Of a DNA stretch of 52,925 bases, positions 14,378 to 21,314 are shown one piece after another. The position numbers were made by a program, and so were the translations under genes. Origin of the DNA: Caldivirga sp. MU80 (lineage in GTDB: Archaea; Thermoproteota; Thermoprotei; Thermoproteales; Thermocladiaceae). Each line of letters opens with the position of its first letter. Positions within the stretch are counted from its first letter, which is position 1. Below the pieces are notes generated by a model. That model saw nothing but the letters and a program-made list of their open reading frames with translations. It did not search any database and had not been told where the DNA came from. Location of the stretch: contig NZ_LCTF01000014.1 in the NCBI RefSeq assembly GCF_001663375.1, forward strand, positions 1 through 52,925, read 5' to 3'.

Positions 14378-16838
14378 ATGATGAGCAATACTTATAAGTT
14401 AGTTAAAATTAAATTGAAGCGAGATTCTATGAGTAGGATCCTCACACTCCTATTGGTGATTGTGGCGGCACTGGCCATATCTGTAAGCATCACAATAACA
14501 CATGCGGCCTCCCCACCTCAAATAATTAATGCCAACCCAACTACACTGGTTTATGCCCCTGGTACGCCTGTTTGGAATCCTTATGCTTCAGGTAACTTAA
14601 TAGGTACTTCAATATCATACATGCCCCTCGCCATGTATAATCAATTCACAGGTGTCCTTTACCCTGTCTTGGCTGTGAATTGGACTCTCTTCCCGCAGAA
14701 TAAGACCTTTATAATTTATCTTAGGCATGACTTGTATTGGTTTAATGGTTCTGCTGTTATGCCCTTCACTGCCTGGGATGTTTATGCTGAGTTTTACATT
14801 GGTGTTAAGGCCTTTGGTTGGTATTACCCATTCCTAAACGCATCATTAGTAGACCAGGAAATCAGGGTACTGAATAACTACACCATTGAATTCGTGTTTA
14901 ATGAATGGAGTCCACAACAACCATACTACATACTAACAACTGAAATATCCACACCATGGCCAGTTTGGAAACCCATCGTTGACAAGCTTAAAACCATGAA
15001 CGCCACCCAAGCTACGAAGTACTCATTTAACGTAACTGAGTTTGTTGCACCGTACTGGGGCCTCGCACCTTACTATGTATCATCAATAAGTTCAAGTTAC
15101 ATAACTCTTAACCTTGAGCCAATGTACTATAATGGAGTACCTTTACTGGCATCCTGGCTTAAGGTGTTCCCATTCTCATCCTGGAGCCTATACTCACCCA
15201 CATTCATAATATGGTTTACGGGTGGTAATACCCAATCGATGACTGCCATGATGGGTGGTAAGGCTCAATACTCCTGGGTTGGCCTATCACAACAGCAGGT
15301 TATTACTGTTGAGAACGCTGGTGTTGGTGTTATGTTAACGCCTGACTTTGCCATTGCGGCATTGATCACTAGTTCACTAGTTTATCCATTTAATATTCCT
15401 CAGGTTAGGCAAGCCTTCCTATACATTATTAATAGGACTGAGGTTGCTGAGTCATGGGGGTTAATGGTCACGTTCCCAACGTGGGTTAATACGCCAACAG
15501 AGTACTACACGTTGAATAATAGTTGGAATGGTGTCCCAGAGGTCTTGGCACTGTATCCTAAGCCATTGGTTGATGAGGTAATAGTTTACAATGTTAACTG
15601 GACTTATGCTGCTCAACTCCTTGAATCGGCTGGGTTGTATAAGAAGGGTAACCAGTGGTATCTACCAAACGGTACTCCACTAACCCTTGAGATAGTGACG
15701 CCATCGGGTTGGACTGACTGGGTGACGATGGCATCCGTAATGGCTAATGAGTTGACTGAGTTCGGTATACCAACAAAGGTGATTGCCGTTGATACTGGGG
15801 TTTACTGGGGTACGTTATTCTGGGGTACTTCATGGGAAGCCGCTGAAACATGGGTTCCATGGGCTAAGGGTTGGAGTAGCATTTGGATGGGGTGGAATTG
15901 GCCATGGTGGGTTTTTGGGTGGTACGTACCAGTGGAATGCTGCATACCCAATAGCCTTCCCGAAGGTTGTTAACCATGAGTTGGTTGGGTGGTACTGTGA
16001 ACCAGTTACAATAACTGATTTACCAATACCCAACGGTACTATCGTGACTTGCGTTAACTCAACCTTCGGCTACTTCAACACCACTAACTGGCAGGATGCT
16101 GAGTGGGCTGCGGAGCCGGGTAGTGAGGACATGGTGACCTTAGGTAAGGTACTCTTCGCCTGGTGGGAGTACTATGCGCCAGAGGTTGCCCTTGCAAGTG
16201 AACTTAAACCACCCATGTACTCAAAGGCAACGTTTGACCCCAACTGGCTATATAAATGCTTACCATTCTCCACGAGAGAAACTATAGTATATCAATCACC
16301 CTCGGGATTCCCATGGGGTAGTACGGCTGACTGGCTAGTATATTCAGGTGGTGTTGCACCACCTGGTGAAGTCCCACCTCTGGCGCAGTTGATAGCTAAT
16401 GGTAGTCTTTGGACTGAGTATCCTCAGTATGCTGCCTTCCTGGGTTTGCCTAGTCCAGATGCCAGTATTCAGTCTTGTGTTGCCTCGTATTTCCATATTC
16501 CGTATACTCCAGTCACCACAACCACATCAACAACCACAACAACTACGTCTACAACTACGACTACCACTACTACGACTACTACCCCCGTTACCACCACATC
16601 AACAACTACAACCACGACTACCACTACGGCTACGACTACAACTACGGCAGTTTCAACTGTTACATCAACGGCAACGGTGACTAGTACCGTAACTTCAACA
16701 ATGGCATCAACAACAACAGCAGTAAGCACGGTAACAGTAACAAAACCAGTAATATCAACAGCACTAATCGTTGGAATAGTAGTCATAGTCATTGTTGTTG
16801 CGGCTGTGGCTGCGTTAATAGCATTGAGAAGAAGGTAA
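14378..16838 (+). pseudogene. ABC transporter peptide-binding protein (SBP family 5), frameshifted
   Basis: Two overlapping frames make one gene of about 819 codons. The first part (14378-15973) has a signal peptide (MSRILTLLLVIVAALAISVS) and SBP_bac_5 features (LVYAPGTPVWNPYASG, FIIYLRHDLYWFNG, FNIPQVRQAFLYIINR, AAQLLESAGLYKKGNQW). The second part continues the same protein in the +1 frame from about 15915 (FLGGTYQWNAAYPIAFPKVV) and ends with a Thr-rich stalk and a membrane anchor (ALIVGIVVIVIVVAAVAALI) plus RRR. The switch falls at a T5 run (GGGTTTTTGGG, about 15909-15920). One base more or less there, by mutation or sequencing error, explains it, and the rest is undamaged. It would deliver peptides or sugars to an ABC importer not encoded here. 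Confidence 0.82.
16513..16672 (+). repeat. threonine-codon low-complexity stalk
   Basis: A run of ACA/ACC/ACG/ACT codons with scattered TCA gives a Thr-rich O-glycosylated-type stalk typical of crenarchaeal surface binding proteins. All four Thr codons are used, so selection is on the protein rather than recent slippage. Confidence 0.7.
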
Positions 16839-16865
16839 GCATAGGTTAAACCCCCCTCAAAATCA

Positions 16866-16900
16866 AATTTCTCCTTCATCTTTTCTCTTTCTTCCCTTCT
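16866..16900 (+). terminator. pyrimidine-rich terminator after peptide-binding protein
   Basis: The tract TTTCTCC...CTTTTCTCTTTCTTCCC lies 28-60 nt after the stop at 16838. A second TTTTCTTTTCTTC run lies at about 16943-16957. The 193-nt gap to 17031 holds nothing else I can identify. Confidence 0.5.
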
Positions 16901-17031
16901 AACCTGGCAGGGGAGGTTGAACGGCTTGGTGTCTTGAAATGGGTATTTTCTTTTCTTCAAGGCTCTGCTGCAATAATCGAGTATGATGCTTGGTTTTAAG
17001 TATTGATTCTATGCGTTATACCGTTTGGGGT

Positions 17032-17688
17032 TTAGGAGAAGAGGCTTGGTTTTGGGATACGGCATACTAGGGCGTATGGGCATTTAAAACACGAGCGCCC
17101 TGGCTTATCTGGAGGCATCCTAATGGCATCCCTCAGGTACTTGAATTGGTACTCACCCATCTTATACAGGGCATCAACACTCTCCCCAACAACAGCATCC
17201 CTCATTACAAGGAAAGCCTGGGTAATATTGAAGCCAATAGTCCTCAACCCATACACGTAGATGCTTAACTGTGGCAGTGCCTCATCCATCCTACCAGCCC
17301 CATAGGACTTGACTTCAACAATCCCATACTCCCCATTCTTCCCATACAGGATGTCTGGGCGTAGTGTCAAGGGTGCTAGGGCGAATGCCACCTCAACCTT
17401 AATATCATCATAGAGGCTCCCATTAGTCTTGTGGAACCATTCAGCGTATGCCTTGTGGATGCGGTTCCCGTAATCCAACCCATCCTCACCACCTTCAAGA
17501 ATCCAGGAACCATAGAGGATGGTGTTCCAGATAACACAGTGTGGCTTCCCAGCTAGGCTTGGGCCTGGGTTGCTTGGCCCGTCTAGCCAAATGAACCTGC
17601 TAATGCGCATTATTGGCTTCCTTGGCTCTCCCTCCTCTGGTTTTGGGTATATTTCTGATACTGTTTTGAGGACTGGTGTCGGGAGCAT
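17032..17688 (-). CDS. Cas4-like PD-(D/E)XK nuclease with Fe-S cysteines
   Basis: A 218-residue protein with the Cas4/RecB-nuclease layout. GNRIHKAYAEW (H78) is followed by the catalytic pair RPDILYG (D112) and GIVEVKSYG (E125, K127), then a Q-motif-like QLSIYVYGL. The C-terminal cysteine cluster CFKCPYALVC (C200, C203, C209) together with C51 gives the four ligands of a 4Fe-4S cluster. Stand-alone Cas4-like 5'-3' exonucleases occur in archaeal viruses and plasmids. No cas genes or CRISPR array lie nearby, so a role in element recombination or anti-CRISPR interference is more likely than adaptation. The promoter is the box at 17711-17718, shared with the divergent gene. Confidence 0.85.
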   Translation of the reverse strand: MLPTPVLKTVSEIYPKPEEGEPRKPIMRISRFIWLDGPSNPGPSLAGKPHCVIWNTILYGSWILEGGEDGLDYGNRIHKAYAEWFHKTNGSLYDDIKVEVAFALAPLTLRPDILYGKNGEYGIVEVKSYGAGRMDEALPQLSIYVYGLRTIGFNITQAFLVMRDAVVGESVDALYKMGEYQFKYLRDAIRMPPDKPGRSCFKCPYALVCRIPKPSLFS

Positions 17689-17710
17689 TAGGGCTTTTTC
17701 AGGGCTTAGG

Positions 17711-17718
17711 CTAATTAG
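17711..17718. promoter_or_regulatory. divergent CTAATTAG promoter box
   Basis: Palindrome 23 nt from the minus-strand ATG at 17688 and 22 nt from the plus-strand ATG at 17740, almost perfectly symmetric. Confidence 0.7.
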
Positions 17719-17739
17719 CTGGCATACTGGCTAATACTC

Positions 17740-18177
17740 ATGCCCGAAGGTGGGCCCGAAACTAAACCCGAGGCTAAACAAGGGGAGGCTAAGCCTAGTG
17801 AGGCTAAGCCTGAGGAGAAGCCAGAAACTAGCCAGGAGGCGCCTAGGTGGAGGGATAAGGGATACGTTGATTATGATAGTCTAACTCCAGAGACTGCGGC
17901 GGTGATGCTTAAAAGAATAAGGGCTAGGATGAAGCGGATTGAGAGAGATATTGATGTGATAATGGCGATATTGAAGTACGGCCCTCAAGGTGGGAGCCAG
18001 GGGCAAGGTAGGAGGTATCAAGGTCAGAACCAAGGTGGTGAGGGGCAAGGTAGGTATCAGAACCAGGGTGGGTATAAAAAGAGTTATGGGAATAGGCAGT
18101 ATGGTAGGTATGGTGGTAGGAGGTATGGGAGTCGTAGCCGGCGCAGGCGCAATGAGGAGGATGTGAATTATGAGTAA
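17740..18177 (+). CDS. disordered Gly/Gln/Arg-rich probable nucleic-acid-binding protein
   Basis: A 145-residue protein in three parts. An acidic/Lys/Pro tail at the N-terminus repeats E-AKP (residues 1-35), a helical middle (LTPETAAVMLKRIRARMKRIERDIDVIMAIL, about 47-78) follows, and the C-terminal 65 residues are made of QGG/GRYQ/YGGRRYG repeats ending in SRRRR. The last part resembles eukaryotic RGG/YGG RNA-binding tails, rare in archaea. The helical middle could form a dimeric coiled coil. It is divergently transcribed from the Cas4-like nuclease and directly upstream of the iteron-like repeats, so single-strand or origin binding is an attractive but unproven role. Confidence 0.65.
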   Translation: MPEGGPETKPEAKQGEAKPSEAKPEEKPETSQEAPRWRDKGYVDYDSLTPETAAVMLKRIRARMKRIERDIDVIMAILKYGPQGGSQGQGRRYQGQNQGGEGQGRYQNQGGYKKSYGNRQYGRYGGRRYGSRSRRRRNEEDVNYE

Positions 18178-18223
18178 TGTGCCAAAACTCCCCCTTACAT
18201 TATTCTTGTATTCATCAACAAAC

Positions 18224-18363
18224 GTCTTCTCCCATTCTCCCATCCCAGAGGGGGTACCCCTGGGAGTGAGTGGTGTCATACAACCCACAACAACTCCACA
18301 TACTGGCTAATGGTGCACTAGCTCTGGGGGGTGGGGGGTGCGGATGGGAGAATGGGAGAAGAC
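18224..18363. repeat. perfect 22-bp inverted repeat with iteron-like ATGGGAGAA units
   Basis: Positions 18224-18245 are the exact reverse complement of 18342-18363. Each arm holds two tandem copies of the 9-mer ATGGGAGAA (TTCTCCCAT on the other strand). The 96-nt centre contains a small palindrome AGGGGGTACCCCT and a G-rich run. It lies in a 403-nt gene-free stretch (18178-18580). It is a candidate replication origin, partition site or operator of the element. Confidence 0.6.
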
Positions 18364-18449
18364 AATCGCCCGTGGGTATTCGGATTGTACCGTATGATGC
18401 ATTGTCTTAGGTTGATAGCCTGGCTAGGGTTTATGTCAAATGGTTTATG

Positions 18450-18497
18450 GATTCTCCCATCTGAGTTTTATAATTAACAAACTTGTATGGGAGAATC
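18450..18497. repeat. second inverted pair of the ATGGGAGAA unit around an AT-rich core
   Basis: GATTCTCCCAT (18450-18460) and ATGGGAGAATC (18487-18497) are exact inverted repeats separated by 26 nt that include TTTTATAATTAA. With the larger repeat this makes six copies of the unit within 280 nt. The AT-rich core is where an origin would melt, or where a promoter would lie. Confidence 0.55.
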
Positions 18498-18544
18498 ATG
18501 GTGGCCATGGTTAGTATTACTAACAATGGTAATGAGCCAGCCTC

Positions 18545-18552
18545 CTAATTAG
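18545..18552 (+). promoter_or_regulatory. CTAATTAG promoter box
   Basis: Box 29 nt before the ATG at 18581, slightly farther than usual, leaving room for a short leader. Confidence 0.5.
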
Positions 18553-18580
18553 CCAGGCTAGCCAGTATACCGAGACCCTT

Positions 18581-19078
18581 ATGGCGGGGTCTCCAAACTC
18601 TCCAAACTCGGATAAGGCTGGGGACAAGGACATAAAGGACGTGTGGGAGAAGCTAATGAGGGGGGAACGTGTGGAGATATTTTCGCATGAGGAGCCAGTA
18701 CTGACAGTGCCGACTCAAGAGCAAGACACATTCAATATTAGGGTGAGGAGGGCTAAGGAGATTGTGTCGATAAAGAGCGGTGGGTATGAGATTGTAATCA
18801 ACATGGGCACGAATGATGTTGTTGTCTATGGTAAGGACGGGAAGGAGCTTCATAAATACCACGGTGCCTGCCTTGTGAGGAATCTTACGGGGTTGTTGTT
18901 CAAGCTGGTGAAGGTGCCAGAGGAGAACAAATGGGTGTCGGTTCAGCTTAGTAAGAGTATATACGGGGTGAGGAGACTGCAGTCGTGGGTTCTTGGCGTT
19001 ATCACTAACTTTAGTGTACACATGAAGCACAATCCTCAAGTATGTGACCCAAAAATGCTAGGCGATTCCCCAGCCTGA
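18581..19078 (+). CDS. uncharacterised protein downstream of the iteron repeats
   Basis: A 165-residue soluble protein. It has a flexible Ser/Asn/Asp-rich N-terminus, then alternating beta strands (FNIRVRRAKEIVSIKSGGYE, IVINMGTNDVVVYGKDGKEL) and a basic helical C-terminal half (VRRLQSWVLGVITNFSV). No recognised motif. Being the first gene after the repeat cluster, it is a candidate for the protein that binds it, such as an initiator or repressor, but there is no HTH visible to support this. Its 3' end overlaps the convergent gene by 21 nt. Confidence 0.5.
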   Translation: MAGSPNSPNSDKAGDKDIKDVWEKLMRGERVEIFSHEEPVLTVPTQEQDTFNIRVRRAKEIVSIKSGGYEIVINMGTNDVVVYGKDGKELHKYHGACLVRNLTGLLFKLVKVPEENKWVSVQLSKSIYGVRRLQSWVLGVITNFSVHMKHNPQVCDPKMLGDSPA

Positions 19079-19498
19079 GCCCATCATAAATGCAGGCGGT
19101 TTTTTCAAAATCCCCCCTTCTTTTTCCACCTCATCCTCCTTACTATTAATGAAGCGCTCATAGTCCTTCCTACTATCAACGGTTACGAATAGGTACTCCT
19201 TAGGTGGGATTAAGATAATCCCCTTAGTACACTCGACAATACCAGTCTCCTCAGCGGCCTCAGGTGGGATGGCAATATTAACAGCGAAGTCGTCCCTATA
19301 CGTGGCGCCTGCGAGAATCGGGTAGTCCCAAAGCCAATTCACAGTCTTAGCCTTATCAAGAGTAAGGGTTACCTGCCTCTTACCACAGTGCACTATGCTA
19401 ATGTACCCCATGCCTGGCATTAGCTTGTACTCTACCTTAAACACCATTAACGGCACTCCTGGCTCCCAGTTTGGGTTACGCCTGACTTCAATCCTCAT
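19058..19498 (-). CDS. uncharacterised beta-rich protein
   Basis: A 146-residue protein, beta-rich in the first 110 residues (PLMVFKVEYKLMPGMGYISI, ILIPPKEYLFVTVD) with a charged linker (SKEDEVEKEGG) and a Pro/Gly end. It has two cysteines. It has a canonical TATA box (19521-19530) instead of the element box. No family recognised. It is convergent with the previous gene with a short overlap, so both may be limited by antisense transcription. Confidence 0.5.
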   Translation of the reverse strand: MRIEVRRNPNWEPGVPLMVFKVEYKLMPGMGYISIVHCGKRQVTLTLDKAKTVNWLWDYPILAGATYRDDFAVNIAIPPEAAEETGIVECTKGIILIPPKEYLFVTVDSRKDYERFINSKEDEVEKEGGILKKPPAFMMGSGWGIA

Positions 19499-19520
19499 AA
19501 GCCTAAATACTGTGCTCGTG

Positions 19521-19530
19521 TTTATAAACC
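19521..19530 (-). promoter_or_regulatory. canonical TATA box (minus)
   Basis: GGTTTATAAA on the minus strand, 23 nt before the ATG at 19498. Confidence 0.55.
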
Positions 19531-19569
19531 GTGTTTTTTGGGATTAATACTAGAATTGAATGGTAAGCC

Positions 19570-19577
19570 CTAATTAG
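19570..19577 (+). promoter_or_regulatory. CTAATTAG promoter box
   Basis: 23 nt before the ATG of the 56-codon gene at 19600. It is the main support for that gene being real. Confidence 0.6.
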
Positions 19578-19599
19578 CCTCAAAAACACAGCCTTAATC

Positions 19600-19770
19600 A
19601 TGAAGTGGGCAGTACTCACAATAGGCATAGCCGTAGCGGCAATAGTGAGCGTAGGCATAGTGGGGTTGGGCACGACCCACTACTGCATGCCACCAGTTAA
19701 GCACGGCTTCACACCAATGATTTGTAAAATGCCCATGCCACCAGGCATGCCACACGCTAATTACCACTAA
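19600..19770 (+). CDS. 56-residue membrane-anchored or secreted microprotein
   Basis: MKWAVLTIGIAVAAIVSVGI is a lysine followed by one hydrophobic helix, i.e. a signal peptide or anchor. The short remainder is rich in Met, Pro, His and Cys (HYCMPPVKHG, MICKMPMPPG). The Met/His/Cys pattern could bind copper or form a disulfide outside the cell. It is supported by a well-placed promoter box. The next gene's box overlaps its last codons, so genes are packed tightly here. The long minus-strand frame covering the same bases lacks a promoter and is compositionally odd (very Trp/His-rich). Confidence 0.55.
   Translation: MKWAVLTIGIAVAAIVSVGIVGLGTTHYCMPPVKHGFTPMICKMPMPPGMPHANYH
19757..19764 (+). promoter_or_regulatory. 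CTAATTAC promoter box
   Basis: 22 nt before the ATG at 19786, inside the last codons of the preceding microprotein. Confidence 0.6.
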
Positions 19771-19785
19771 TAGGCTAGCCCACGC

Positions 19786-20046
19786 ATGAACCATTCAAAA
19801 ACAATACTAATCCTCCTAAACGGGCAGGCAGTTTACGTGGGTGGTAGTACTGTTAGGGTTCTTGAGGTTGAGGATGTTGAAGCCATTGACGAGGAGGCGT
19901 TGAAGAGACTTGCCAATAGGGCAAGTAATAGTGGGGTTAAGTGCATTGAGGTTAAGAGTGTTGGTTCCTTCAAGGTTTATGATTGCACTGAACCAGGTGA
20001 GGAGGAGTTCATGGATGAGGTTGAGGACTTGATTGAGGATGAGTAG
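19786..20046 (+). CDS. small acidic uncharacterised protein
   Basis: An 86-residue, very acidic protein. Beta strands (TILILLNGQAVYVGGSTVRVLEV) are followed by a helix with VEAIDEEALKRLANRA, another strand pair around CIEVKSVGSFKVYDC, and an acidic tail (EEEFMDEVEDLIEDE). Two cysteines flank the last strands. High acidity and small size resemble DNA-mimic proteins that inhibit host defence enzymes; that is speculation. Overlaps the convergent next gene by 38 nt. Confidence 0.55.
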   Translation: MNHSKTILILLNGQAVYVGGSTVRVLEVEDVEAIDEEALKRLANRASNSGVKCIEVKSVGSFKVYDCTEPGEEEFMDEVEDLIEDE

Positions 20047-20425
20047 GCAGGTTGAGGTCGTTTAGGGCTAGGGCAAGCTCCTCAAAACTAGGCAGTGAAT
20101 GCCAAGTGTACTTGACAATGGCATTATCACTAATCGGCTTGCCCACCAGGAACTCAAGCCTCGTGAGTAACTGCCTTGGTAGCCCACTAACCTCAACCTC
20201 AATCTTGAGGATGCGCACCTTCCTCAAGGCGTCATAAAGCTCCCTTGGGTTTGGGTGTTCTGCCTCAAGGATAATGAAGGTGCCATTAGCATCGCATGAT
20301 TCCCCAATGCACTTCACGGTACCATCACTGGTAATGCTGACATGCTCATTCGTGATAATCCTGAATGTTTTGAGGTTTGGGTTCAAGGTGCCCATGGTTA
20401 GGGCTGTTACACGAGCCTTAGGCAT
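20009..20425 (-). CDS. uncharacterised alpha/beta protein
   Basis: A 138-residue protein with a beta-rich first half (TFRIITNEHVSITSDGTVKCI, GTFIILEAEHPNP) and mixed second half, then a Pro/Gln/Ser/His tail. It has two cysteines, C38 and C44. No known family. It shares the symmetric promoter box at 20448-20455 with the divergent membrane-protein gene. The Pro-rich tail overlaps the convergent gene. Confidence 0.5.
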   Translation of the reverse strand: MPKARVTALTMGTLNPNLKTFRIITNEHVSITSDGTVKCIGESCDANGTFIILEAEHPNPRELYDALRKVRILKIEVEVSGLPRQLLTRLEFLVGKPISDNAIVKYTWHSLPSFEELALALNDLNLPTHPQSSPQPHP

Positions 20426-20447
20426 CAGGGGTATTGGGCATAATGGC

Positions 20448-20455
20448 TAATTAGA
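20448..20455. promoter_or_regulatory. divergent CTAATTAG promoter box
   Basis: Palindrome 23 nt from the minus-strand ATG at 20425 and 21 nt from the plus-strand ATG at 20476. Confidence 0.7.
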
Positions 20456-20475
20456 ATCTAGGGCCAGGATTATTA

Positions 20476-20799
20476 ATGAGCCAAGTACCAAAAACCCCAA
20501 TCATAGCCTTCACTGTTGCCCTAGGCATTGGGCTAACTGTTGTTGTAATCGGGGCTAGTGAGCCATTGAAGCCAGGCATTGGGGCAGTAATAGTACTACT
20601 AGCCAGTATAGCCTGTGCGCCAGCCTATGCTTGGCTTAGGCACCCTGGGTTGTTAATTGCAATTGAACTGGGTGTTGGGGTATTCCTCACAATAATCATT
20701 GTTAATTTACTCCACGGTATTAGCCCATTAACAAGCCTTGAGTGGTATTACAATGCCCTAAGAGTACTAATTACACCACTGGCCCGATTAACCTCATGA
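20476..20799 (+). CDS. three-helix membrane protein, head of transfer-ATPase operon
   Basis: A 107-residue integral membrane protein with helices IIAFTVALGIGLTVVVIGA, GIGAVIVLLASIACAPAYAWL and LLIAIELGVGVFLTIIIVNLL. The last 25 residues are amphipathic. The size and three-helix layout are compatible with small VirB3/TraL-type subunits that sit before VirB4 in conjugation operons. That is inferred from position two genes upstream of the VirB4-like ATPase, not from a motif. Overlaps the next gene by 4 nt. Confidence 0.55.
   Translation: MSQVPKTPIIAFTVALGIGLTVVVIGASEPLKPGIGAVIVLLASIACAPAYAWLRHPGLLIAIELGVGVFLTIIIVNLLHGISPLTSLEWYYNALRVLITPLARLTS
20767..20774 (+). promoter_or_regulatory. CTAATTAC promoter box
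   Basis: 22 nt before the ATG at 20796, within the 3' end of the preceding gene. Confidence 0.55.
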
Positions 20800-21314
20800 G
20801 CCAATCCCCACCACTACCCTTCACCAGTGAGGAGGTTGAGAAGCTTACGAGCCCAACACCAGTCATTAGGCTGAATGCCCTCAAGCCAACCCCAGTTAGG
20901 GGTAAGAGGATTCCAGGAATTGATAGGCTCGTTAGGGAGGCTACAAAGTACTGTATTAGGGATAATAGGGAGTTCTGCATGAACATTGCAAGGCAGGTGC
21001 TCCTCATTGTTGCCCCAAGTGAGGTTGCCAGAGTCCTCAAGGAGGCTGTTAATGCTGGTGTTCAATACGAGGTTGCACTAGCCTACATTGCCCATGCTCT
21101 CAAGGATGGTTGTACTGTTGTTGATAAGCCTGAGGATGTTGGTGATATCCCATGTATTGTTTATAATGGTGAGTTGAGTATTAATACTAAGCCATTGGTT
21201 GAGGGTAGGTTCACCCTTAATGAGGCAAGTGAGTTCGGGCCTATTGTACAGCCAGGCCCAAGCCCAAGTCTCCTTGAGAGGCTCACTAGCCTGTTGAGGG
21301 GTAGGAGGCCATGA
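20796..21314 (+). CDS. uncharacterised soluble protein of transfer operon
   Basis: A 172-residue protein starting at ATG 20796, as fixed by the box. An upstream in-frame start would overlap the previous gene. It has a Pro-rich N-terminus (SPTPVIRLNALKPTPVRG), a helical core with two cysteines (YCIRDNREFCMNIARQVLL), and a Gly/Pro linker to a last amphipathic helix. It overlaps the start of the large ATPase by 4 nt (ATGA), so the two are co-translated and probably interact. No family recognised. Confidence 0.55.
   Translation: MSQSPPLPFTSEEVEKLTSPTPVIRLNALKPTPVRGKRIPGIDRLVREATKYCIRDNREFCMNIARQVLLIVAPSEVARVLKEAVNAGVQYEVALAYIAHALKDGCTVVDKPEDVGDIPCIVYNGELSINTKPLVEGRFTLNEASEFGPIVQPGPSPSLLERLTSLLRGRRP

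Noticed and set aside
16469-16960. 163-codon minus-strand frame rich in valine across the Thr stalk
   Set aside because: Antisense of ACN repeats gives GTN (Val) codons; no start signal or family features.
19594-19794. 66-codon minus-strand frame, His/Trp-rich
   Set aside because: No promoter on that strand; the plus-strand microprotein at 19600 has a perfectly spaced box and a signal helix.
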